A stretch of DNA of 64,000 nucleotides, from positions 6,794,229 through 6,858,228 of the forward strand of contig CM077344.1 in assembly GCA_039655645.1 (NCBI GenBank). The letters run 5' to 3'. This DNA is from Ammopiptanthus mongolicus (Eukaryota > Streptophyta > Magnoliopsida > Fabales > Fabaceae). This document shows positions 22,639-32,600 of this stretch, one piece after another (the first letter of the stretch is position 1; each line of letters starts with the position of its first letter). The notes below the pieces were generated by a model that saw only the letters and a list, made by a program, of their open reading frames with translations, was not told where the DNA came from and ran no database searches. Both the position numbers and the translations under genes were made by a program.

Positions 22639-24282
22639 GTAACACCCCGATTTTTCGTGCTTTCTAAGGACGATAAGCTCAATTAATGAGTTTGTATTTT
22701 TATCTGTGTTTTAGAAAATGATTTTGGGAGAACTAAGATCATAGTCTTGTTTTATAAAATCGTAGGATCTTTCGGTTAAGTTTTGGGCCGAAAACTCAAA
22801 CAAAAACCGATCTATGTTTTTCAGATGATAGTGTTTTCTACTGTCACGACCTAATCTGGACTAACGAACGAAACCATTAGTCTTAGAATATATTCCTCTA
22901 CCTTTTTCCTAAAATGTGTCCTGACGTCCAAAATATAAATAATATTTTATATTTGGGCCGATAATCGATCGAGGAGACGTTTCGAGCTGTCTTAGGGTTT
23001 TTCGAGACCCACGATCAGATGTTTTTCATACCAAAATTGTATCAAGTTATTTGAGGAATTCATACGAGTGTCGGGACGATTCCATATATCGGGATGTAAA
23101 TTGACCAAATTGCCCTTGGTTAATTTCATTACCAATTTACCTTTCCTATTATTAAACTAATAAACCCATAAATATCTAATAATCCCACCCTTATCTCTTC
23201 TCATTTTCGGTGGTTTCTCTCTCCCCCCAACTCACTCCATCTTCTTCCTTTCTCTTCTTTTCTCTTCTTTCTCTTTTCTTCTCAAAATCTCCATTGTTGA
23301 AGGCCAAAAGCTTGAGTTTTTGTGGAGCAACCTTCACCAAACTTGGAGTGGATCATCATAGGAGGTAGTAGTTCAACTCTATCTCTCTCAATCTCTCCTT
23401 TCTCTCCTCATATTTTTCATGATCAAGGATGTTAGGGTTTTGTCCCTAAAATCTTTGAAAATCCATGAAAAATTGTAGAAAAATCGTATCTGTACCAAAC
23501 CAATTTCTATGGCCTAGGTTTATGACATACTTGTATAATCCAAGAGCTTAGAGCCAAGAAATCCCTCTAGCTATGTTTTCTAGGTAGGGGCCGAAACCCC
23601 CCTATGTGTGTAGGGTAGGGTTTTGGTTGGTTTTTGATGATCTGATATGATATCTAGGACTGTCACACTTAGTTAGGGTGTTATCCAAAAAATGAGAAAT
23701 TTTGGAGCTCCCTAGCTATTTTTAGTTTAATAGGGCCGAACCCTAGGGGTGGTGCATTAGGAGAAATCTTCGTTTTGTAAGTTAATGCCGATATGTTTTA
23801 CGTGTATGTAGTGATCGGCAGCGTACTGGGGTGATAAACAAGTTGATCTGGTGATCGAAGTTGAGCTGGAAGCTACAAGAGGTAAGGGGATAAACCTGAG
23901 GAATTCCATTTCCGACAGCTATGTGCTGCATCGGTGTTTGTATTATATTTGTCTTGTATTTAAATAGTTATATCTGATGTTAGTGGATTTCTTGATTGAC
24001 TGCTGTTGATTGGAATATATATTGATGTAACTGCTGATATAGTTGAATGCATGTTATACTTGCTGAATGGTTATATGGATGTATAGTGTGCCCTGCTGTG
24101 GGATTTAGGCATTAGAGGACCTAAGTTTGATTACGTATTAATAAGAAAAATTTTTGTCACGATTTTCAGAATCTGCTTATACAAAAGATGTATTTTCCGA
24201 AAGTAAAACCAGCGAAATTTTAATTATCGTTTCATTAAGGGTGTTGAGTTACGAAAGTGGCACTGGGTTTGAGGGTGTCACA
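22639..24282 (+). repeat. 3' LTR of the Tekay element (1644 bp, internally deleted)
   Basis: It aligns with the 5' LTR from TGTAACACCCCG through CTAAGTTTGATTA (to 24133), then jumps to CGTATTAATAAG and continues to GTGTCACA. Relative to the 5' LTR, 2074 bp are missing, and the junction shows a 2-bp TA microhomology. The right flank is CTATC. Confidence 0.92.
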
Positions 24283-24551
24283 CTATCCATATCACCGGGC
24301 AGAACGTGGCTCTGATACCATGTTAAGAATTCAGGCATCTGAATGGCCCCCTCAAAAATCGACTTATGAGGGGGTGGTCTACCTAACTATATAAGCAACG
24401 GCCAGGCTCGTTAACCACCCGATATAGGACTCGCAACATTTTGTATATCATGTTTTGATATTATGTAGATATTTATGTGCCGACTTGGATAATTGACTAT
24501 GTAGTTTATGGTGAGTGCCTTTAATGAGCACCTTTTTGATGTGTATATAAC

Positions 24552-24656
24552 CTTGTTTTTGGTATAAACCGGGTATCCCCCGCACGCAACTGCGACGATT
24601 AATCCCTCGAGCCGGATAGGACCACACGAGCGGCAAAGCTCTCTCTCAAGAGTGTT
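24552..24656 (-). mobile_element. 5'-truncated SINE copy
   Basis: Shares the 3' half of the SINE at 25159-25357 (GGGTATCC, ATTAATC, TCTCGAG-type blocks in the same order). It is flanked by TATATAAC on both sides (24544-24551 and 24657-24664), consistent with target-primed reverse transcription and 5' truncation. Confidence 0.6.
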
Positions 24657-24753
24657 TATATAACTTAGAGTGATGTTATTTATACAACTAAATTGAACAC
24701 CAAGACCATGTTTCATGGAGATGTTCACATAACATTTCTGTATAACTTATGAC

Positions 24754-24756
<3 letters not shown>

Positions 24757-24794
<38 letters not shown>

Positions 24795-24795
24795 T
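24757..24795. repeat. (TAA)n microsatellite
   Basis: About 13 uninterrupted TAA/ATA units. Confidence 0.95.
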
Positions 24796-25158
24796 GTCAT
24801 ATTTATCTCTAAAGTATATCCTCAATGGGCAATCATGTGACCAAGTGTGGTTTGTTATTGTGTATTGGATCTTGATGTTATTAGATTGCTTTTAGGACAG
24901 ACTATGTCATGAATGAGATATCAGATGGTGTCTCAATTAGCATGGGTTAGCCAAATTAGGAGGGGCAAGAAAAAAGACTTGCATATTAAATAAGTTTATC
25001 CTTAACATAAGTTAAGGTCAATCTACATATATGAATGTTAAGTTGAAAGGCTAATGAATGGACAAGACTGAAAGAAACAATTAGGTGGAAGGGTTGAGTG
25101 AGAGATCACGAAAGTGTAGAAAATAAGAGGAAGAATGGACTTCCTCTAATTTGGTAAA

Positions 25159-25357
25159 CTTTTTTGGTTTCAGAGGGTATCCTCTACGCGTAACTGCGGA
25201 GATTAATCTCTCGAGTCGGATCGGACCATAAGAACGGCAAAACTCTCTCACAAAAGTTTTAACGTTGCTGCATTCTCAGAATCAGGATTCAAACTCGAGA
25301 TCATTGGTTAAGCTAGAAAAAACCCGTACCATCTCATCTAAACGCTTTTCCGTCCTT
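25159..25357 (-). mobile_element. tRNA-type SINE with 12-bp target duplication
   Basis: The 199-bp segment is flanked by TAATTTGGTAAA on both sides (25147-25158 and 25358-25369). On the minus strand it has a box-B-like GAGTTTGAATCCTG and ends with a short A-rich tail (ACCAAAAAAG). This fits a SINE derived from a tRNA gene. A truncated sibling lies at 24552-24656. Confidence 0.72.
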
Positions 25358-25910
25358 TAATTTGGTAAATGTTTGGCTGCATTTGACATCATTTGAAACA
25401 AACATGCAATGATGACAAAAAAAAAAAAAAAAAACAGACAGACATGGAGTACATCACTTGATTTTAGCGCTTTTGTGAAATGCAATATTCTGAATCGTCC
25501 CCTTTCTCCTCTTAATTATTTTTCTATTTTTCTACTATATAATCTTGATGATCAAATTCATCCCCTAGTCCACTACAAGCATCATGAGAGTGAGGTGGAA
25601 TATTCTATTGAGTTAGAGAAATGTGATTCAATGAAAAATAAATAACAACGACTTAGAGTACAAATTATAACTTCCTTAAATTACGGACAACTCAAAAATA
25701 AGTAATTATAATTCAAAAAAGTTATAAGAATATTAAGGAAAAGTAAAATAATAAAATGGAGTTTGAACAGGGAAAAAATCTAGTGGGACAGTATATCTTT
25801 TTTAATAATTTTATAGATTTGTTTTATAATAATATATTATTAAATCTCTCTTAATTTTAATTTGCTGCTTATAAATTTATATGAATTAACTATATATAAT
25901 ATGACTTTAA

Positions 25911-26235
25911 TTGCTAATTTGCTGTGCAATGTTAGTATAAAGTTTTTTACACTGTCAATCAATCAGAAATCATGATATGAATGACTTTTAAGGTAGTTAT
26001 GATAAGAGTGAAAAAAAATTTGTATAAAAAAAATGGAGTGAAACAATTTTACTGATGTGGCCATTGATGATTTGTTAGTAGTGTAATTTTTTTTATACTG
26101 ACAATGTATACAAATTAAAACCATATATAATATGAGTTTAATTGCTATGCGCTATCAGTGTAAAATTTTTTACACTGTCAACCAATCAGAAACCATTATA
26201 TGAATAACTTTTAAGTTAGTTAGGATAAGAGTCAA
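25911..26235. mobile_element. Two degenerate MITE copies (TTTACACTGTCAA family)
   Basis: The words TTTTTTACACTGTCAA, CAATCAGAAA and ACTTTTAAG recur in the same order at about 25935 and 26165, with an inverted arm near 26070-26110. They belong to the family of the better preserved copies at 30289, 31371 and 41320. Ends are ragged. Confidence 0.5.
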
Positions 26236-27470
26236 ATACCAATTAAATCCATATAATTAATATAACATCTGAATTAGTATATTTTATATAAGGGTCATGT
26301 TAACGAGTGTTTTAAGGGCATTTTTTCAGGAAACGAAAAAAAGAACTTTATATTGAAAAACTAAGTATATCATCTCTTCAAATATTAAATACATCAATTT
26401 CGAATGAAATTTTTTTTTTTTTTGCTTTCTTAATAAATATCCTAAAAACACTAGTTAGTATTCTCTTTTATATAAATATTAGGTTAACTTACTTTCTCCT
26501 TGATTATTAGTTGGTCTATGATCAAATCCATTCCAAGTTCAAAGAAATATCCCTTTCAACCTATGGAGCTAACCCAGTCCCTTACAAGTTACACATTCCT
26601 TACAATGGAACCTGTATCTGTTTGGGATATCCACAAACCCAATGGGTTTTTAAAACCCGATCCAAAGTTTGGATTGATCTATTGCATCCCTGCACCGCAC
26701 ATTGGGAAGTGTGTGGATCAACCATCGGCAGCCCATACTTTTTGGGATGATGGAAACGGCCAATTCCCAATTTGATTCGAGACCTGTCAGTCTGTAACAT
26801 TAAACATGATGAAACAGAAGATATTTTCGAGAAAAAGCTCAAAAATATCAGGTCTTGAAATTTGGATGAGGAATGGTCTAATTTTGTTGGGTGGGCTGGT
26901 TTTGTCGTCTTATGCTTCTTTGTCAAAGCCCCTCCCAATCCCAAGGCATTGTTTTTTTATTAACAACGTGTGAGTCCCGGAAACTAATCCTATTTTGACA
27001 TGAGAGAATAATCTGTTTGGATGATGAATGAATTTGGGAGGAAAGGGATACGGTGAAAAAAAAATAAGAAAGAAGAAATAATGAACCCAAAATTAATATA
27101 TTTTTAGATTATTTGAGTTGAAAAAAGTAAAAAAAATAGAATAAAAAAAATATTGAGTCTTTTTTTTTTTTTGTAAGATATATTTATACTAATAACATAT
27201 TTACATAATCTATAACAAAATGATAAATATGTTATTTAAATTTTTTTCATGGCCGGGAATCAATTTTTTTTTGTAATAGTCCCATCAAACTTTTACACTT
27301 CTCCCACCAAACTTTCGTCACTTTGGAGATATTTTTTCTAATTGTGGATCACACCAAACCTTTTTCTCTTCTCCTAGTTCTCTCCTTTCCTAAATAAAGG
27401 AAATGTTGCTGCTCTCTCACACTTTTTTCTTTCCTACTTCTTTCTCTCCAAAATCATCCTAAACAAACAA
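26236..27470. other. AT-rich intergenic spacer
   Basis: Short plus ORFs at 26500-26775 lie on a less AT-rich island (26500-26960), but show no domain or motif I recognise. The rest is AT-rich with poly-A/T runs. No gene is supported. Confidence 0.4.
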
Positions 27471-27473
27471 TGT

Positions 27474-28885
27474 AGGGTATTCAAGGATCAGTTTGAATCG
27501 ATTTTTAATAAAAAAAAGTAATTATATCCAAAAATGAAAACAAACGGCGATTCGATTATATTGAATCTGAATCAATCTAATTCGATTAAAAGCGGTTTGG
27601 GTTGGATTGAATCATTCGATTTTTATCAGTACAATAACTAAAAATAAGTCTAATTAAAATCAACATAAAACATGCTAGAAATTAAAACATTACAAACTAA
27701 CAAATATCAGTTTTATGTTAAAACATTGAGAATAATAGAAAATTACATCGTATCAAATTAATAAGTAGTTTTAGTAAAATAAAAACTACCAAATTTGGGT
27801 GTGAGCTTAAGAGTGTCCTCCGCCCGACAGTTAAAGACTATGGGTGTTCGCGGATCGAATTGGATCACTTTTGAGGAAAAAATCATCTGATTCAATATCT
27901 TCGATTTTGTTTTTTGATCATCGGATCAGTTTGATTTTAAAATCAAATAAAATCCAATCCGATCCGATTTATTTCGGTTTGAATTGAATTGATTTTTGAA
28001 TTTTCTAAAGAAGCTATAAAATATTTCCTTCGTCCACCATTTGCATGTGTATCAACTTTTGTAAAATTAATCCTTTTGATGTTAAATAAAAACGTACAAT
28101 TTCGATCCATATGATTATCTTATTCAACAGCTATATAAACAAATTACCTTTGACTAATTGGAGCAAAGGTACACAATGCTTAAGTATTAAAGAGAATGAT
28201 GATGTTCGTTTATAAAAGTATGGAAAACAATGCTTAAGTATGAGTAGTACTATAATTTAAAAAATAATAGTATATATATATAGTAGGTCGATTTAGATTG
28301 GATTGGATCAGGTTTCACTGGGGGATCCGAAATCCGATCCAATCCAATGAAAAAAGCGGTTTTTGCAATTTTCGATTTTTTTTTGTTTTCAGTTTTTCGG
28401 TTCGATTTTTGCGATTTGAATTGGTTGATGAACACTACAACTAGAGACTAATCCTTTTCGAGGCGGAGAGATCACGAAAGTGAGTATAGCCTCTCCCATC
28501 AAAGTTTTTTCCATACACATGACAAGAATCGAATTTCTGAAAACATGCTTAAGAAACCCAATTATCTGTCAATTATGCCGGCGCTTGTTGGTAAACAAAA
28601 ACTAACTAATAGTCTAATATAACGTTACCTTAAGGTAATCAGTGATATACTAATAGTCTATTACCACATCACATACTAATAATAGAATAAATAAGTATTA
28701 AATTGTATATATGTGTTTCAATTCGATTTTTTTTGAAAAAGAAATCAAAAACTAATTCGAATCGATTAAATTTTATAAAAGTCTAAAAAATCCAATAAAA
28801 AAAGATTTTGTTCGATTTTAGGTTTTTTTTTTTTTTATCGATTTTGAATTTTTTTCTATTAGTTTGGATTTGAACACCCCAACAC
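27474..28885. mobile_element. hAT-like remnant(s), possibly nested
   Basis: The left end TAGGGTATTCAAGG and a right end TTTGAACACCCCA are short inverted repeats. An inner pair, GGGTGTTCGCGGATC (about 27843) and TGATGAACACTAC (about 28425), suggests a second element inside. Both have subterminal GATTCGATT / ATCCGATCC words typical of hAT MITEs. I could not find clear 8-bp duplications. A SINE-like piece (about 28441-28590, box-B-like GAAATTCGATTC on the minus strand) lies between the two right ends. Confidence 0.35.
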
Positions 28886-29218
28886 AAAAGTGCTACAATC
28901 TCCTTTGCAGCAAAGCATTCACCTTGCACATGGTCAAGAATCAACATGCCCTTCAATAAACCATCATAGACTAATTCCTTCCGAGTCGGAGAAATTATAA
29001 ACGTGGTCACCATCTTTTTAACCAAGCATTCTCCATACATATGTCAATAATCAACCCCCCTCAATTAATTGTGAGAGACTAATTGAGTAAACTCTCAATT
29101 TGATCCCTAAAATTATAATTTCGTATCAATTTGATTCTCGTATTAATTTGATCATTGAAATTATAAGGTTCGTATCAATTTGATCCTTGATAAAAGAATC
29201 CAGTTTGAGATTTAATTA

Positions 29219-29281
29219 AGACTAATTCCTTTCGAGTTAAAAAAAAAAAAAAAAAATAATAATAATAATAATAATAATAGT
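29219..29281. repeat. Poly-A and (AAT)n tract
   Basis: A poly-A run is followed by about seven AAT units. It lies some 330 bp upstream of the cathepsin B start codon. Confidence 0.8.
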
Positions 29282-29578
29282 CACCGCCTTTTCTAAAAGC
29301 ATAAAAAATCCAAACAAACCAGCTAACCAGCTATCTAAGCAACTACCTTGGCCTCGTTGGTGGCGTTGTTTCCGTCCATATGCGTTATTCTATTATTAGT
29401 TTTTCAATTATCAAACTGTGCAAGAAATAAATTTCCTTCGCCCGTCCCTTTCACGCAGTTGAATTTATTATCCCTCCCCTTAAAGCAATCTATCTATAAA
29501 TTAAAATTATGCTCCCAAACTCTTCCACAGTTCAATTCATTTTCATTATATCTAATCTATAGACTTCAACACCGAGAA

Positions 29579-29598
29579 CGAGAGAGAGAGAGAGAGAG
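29579..29598 (+). repeat. (GA)n tract in the cathepsin B 5' UTR
   Basis: About nine GA units end 15 bases before the start codon at 29613. CT/GA repeats next to the start are common in plant 5' UTRs. Confidence 0.7.
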
Positions 29599-29612
29599 GC
29601 TTCGAATTGGAA

Positions 29613-32600
29613 ATGGGTTCCACCCTTCTTCCCCCGGCGATTTTGTTCTTAGCTTTCTCCGTTTCCTATCTCCACGTAATTTATTTTACCTCATTTTTCT
29701 CTGTTCAGCTTTGATTAGTTAGTTAGTTAGTTACTGTTTCTGTTATGAAATCAATAGCTCCGTTTTTTTTTGACAGATCGCTGGGGCAGAAACAGAACAC
29801 CTTACTAGTTTGAAGCTTAACTCTCGTATTCTTCAGGTGATTACGTTTTGAAGCTTCTAGGGTTAATTTATTTGCTCGCATCACATCACATCACATGCCA
29901 TATCGTTACCATAGTAATTGAAAAAGAAAAAAAAAAAAAAAAAAACAAGCGTACAAGATTTTAGAATTGAATGGTGTTATTGTTATTGATTGTGCTTAGA
30001 TTTTATTTTTTGATGAATATTTGGATCTTGTGTTGTTGATGCTATTTATTGATGAATCTTTTTAACGTTATCATGTAGGAGTCTATTGCTAAAGAGATTA
30101 ATGAAAATCCAGAGGCAGGTTGGAAGGCTGATATCAATCCTCGTTTCTCCAATTATACAGTTAAGATTCAACTTTTCCTACCTACACTTTATTATAATTG
30201 TTCTTCTTATTATTTTATTGTTATTGTTATTGCTAGAATATTTGGAAAAATATCTCATAACATTGTTATTGTATATTATAATATGGATTTAATTGGTATA
30301 CACTATTAGCGTAAAGATTTTTTACACCGTTAACCAATCAGAAATTGTCACATAAGCTAAAATGTTTGACTCTTATCCTAACTACCTTAAAAGTCATTCA
30401 TACCATAATTTTTTATTAGTTGATAATGTAAAAAAACTTTACACTGTCAGTGTATAGCAATTAAGCTCTTATAATATTTTAGAGTATCTTATATGATCTC
30501 TTAGGTTTGTTTTATTATTTAGGCTTAATTGTATTTTTGGTCCCCTAGGTATTATGATTGTGCAATTTTAGTCCCTCGGATTTTAATTGCGCCAATTGGG
30601 TCCCCCAAGTATTACAATTGTGCAATTTTGGTCTCCCAAGTTTCAATTGCGCCAATCGGATCTCCCAGGTATCACGATTGTGCAATTTTTGTCCCACAGG
30701 TATCACGATAATGTAATTTTTATCGTTAGTAGCCTACGTGACCCACGTGAGACTGGTTTGACACTTAGGAATGTCAACTTGACAGCTTATATGGCATTCT
30801 TATGTGACATCATTGATATCTCACACACTTTAATGGTCAAATGCATATCACTAGGTGCAACATAGGAATGACACATGACAACTTATAGGGCATTCTTGTA
30901 TGACATCATTGATATCTCACGCACTTTAATGGTCAAATGCATATCACTAGGTGCAACATAGGAATGACACATAAGCTGTCAAGTTGGCCTCACTAAATGC
31001 CAAATCAGTCTCACATGTGCTTCATAGTCTATTGACGTTAAAAATTGCACAATCGTGATGCTTGAAGGACCAAAATTGCACAATCGTGCCTGGGGGACCA
31101 AAATTGCACAATCATGATACTTGGGGGACCCAATTGACACCATTAAAACTTGGGGACTAAAATTGCACAATCATAATATCTGGGGTACCAAAAGTGCAAT
31201 TAAGCCTATTATTTAATTAGAACTAAAATTCTATTATTAGTGTAAATAGAACTATTGAGTTTGCCTTCTGTATCACATTATATCCTTCAATAATATTCTC
31301 AATTTATAACCATCTCTCTTATCCTTATTCCATGACCCTGGACCTAATTCTTCAACGGATTTAATTAGTATGTACTGTTAGTGTAAATATTTTTACACTG
31401 TCAACCAATCATAAATTGTCACATAAATAAAAATGTTTGAGTTTTATTCTAATTACCTTAAAAGTCACACTTATGATGATTTGTAATTGGTCGACGGTGT
31501 AAATTTTTTTACACTGACAGTGTGTCAAAATTAAACTCTTAATGGATTTAATTAGTATGCACTGTCAATATAACTGTATGAGAATGGATCCTCTCAATTT
31601 GTAAAAAACTTGAGTGTGTCAATTTGCATGATTTCACCATTGATAATTTTAAATCTCACTTTTAAAATGAAAATGTATTATATAATCAATGATGGAACCA
31701 TGCAAATTGACATTCTCAAGTTTTTTTTACAAATTGAGAGGATCCATTCCTATAACTGCATAGTCAGCAACTATTATTATTATTATTATTACCATTAATT
31801 ACCCTCTAATTTGCATATGCTTATTATTTACATAATATGCTTTGAGTTTCCAACATATTGTGTTTGATGTGCAGGTTGCACAATTTAAGCGCCTTCTTGG
31901 AGTGAAACCAACAACTAGGAAGGAACTGAGGAGTACACCTGTTATAACTCATCCTAAATCATTGAAATTGCCAAAGAATTTTGATGCAAGGACAGCTTGG
32001 TCACAGTGTAGCACTATTGGAAGAATTCTAGGTCATCCACTTGCTCCTTCTCCTTAATTTTTTTTCCTAATAAAATGGTTCATTTGGAAGGAGGCACTGA
32101 CTTTTCTTTTTCTTGTGGACAATAACCTGGATTGGTGAATCAATTTCAACATTAAAGATCAGGTAAGTCTTTTGTTTTCTCGTATTAGCAGCTTTACATA
32201 CAGTCAAGGTTCAAAAAGTTAGCTGATCCTTGTGCTGATGATTATTTAGGGTCACTGTGGTTCTTGTTGGGCATTTGGTGCTGTTGAATCATTGTCAGAT
32301 CGTTTTTGCATTCATTTCAACACGGTAATGAAAACTTCTTGCTATTGCTTATTGTCTGTGACTGTGTGTATTATTATCCACAAATTTGTAGTCTCCAAGG
32401 GGCTTGATAGAGGAGCTTATACTCTATATGTGTAATTGCAGAATATCTCTCTCTCTGTTAATGACCTTCTTGCATGCTGTGGCTTTTTGTGCGGATCTGG
32501 TTGTGATGGGGGAGAACCCCTATATGCATGGCGATACTTAGTCCATCATGGCGTTGTCACTGAAGAGGTAACGGATTTTCATTTTGCCTTGGTAGTTAGT

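Larger units (their letters stand above)
13491..24282 (+). mobile_element. Full-length Ty3/gypsy Tekay-type (chromodomain) LTR retrotransposon
   Basis: The 10,792-bp element is bounded by TGTAACACC...GTGTCACA LTRs and a perfect CTATC duplication (13486-13490 and 24283-24287). Order: 5' LTR, iMet primer-binding site, hairpin-rich leader, gag, pol (protease, RT, RNase H, integrase, chromodomain), polypurine tract, 3' LTR. The domain order and C-terminal chromodomain place it in the Tekay/Del clade. By eye only about nine base differences separate the shared LTR parts, so the insertion is young. It is inserted into a TRIM. Confidence 0.93.
13337..24438 (-). mobile_element. TRIM retrotransposon, split by the Tekay element
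   Basis: The left LTR (13337-13438) and right LTR (24321-24438) both start TGTTAAGAATTCAGG and end TCGCAACA. The outer flanks are a perfect TTTTG duplication (13332-13336 and 24439-24443). Minus orientation is shown by TGGTATCAGAGCC, the initiator-Met tRNA primer-binding site, read on the minus strand at 24308-24320 next to the right LTR, and by a G-rich polypurine tract next to the left LTR at about 13439-13446. The right LTR has about 16 extra bases (starting near GGCCAGGCTC). Without the inserted gypsy element it is about 305 bp, with no coding capacity. Confidence 0.85.

Noticed and set aside
26500..26944. Short ORFs on both strands as a gene
   Set aside because: No motif, no exon structure, no similarity that I recognise.
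29348..29722. 124-codon ORF over the cathepsin B 5' region
   Set aside because: It is a different frame from the real start at 29613 and includes the GA repeat; it is 5' UTR sequence.
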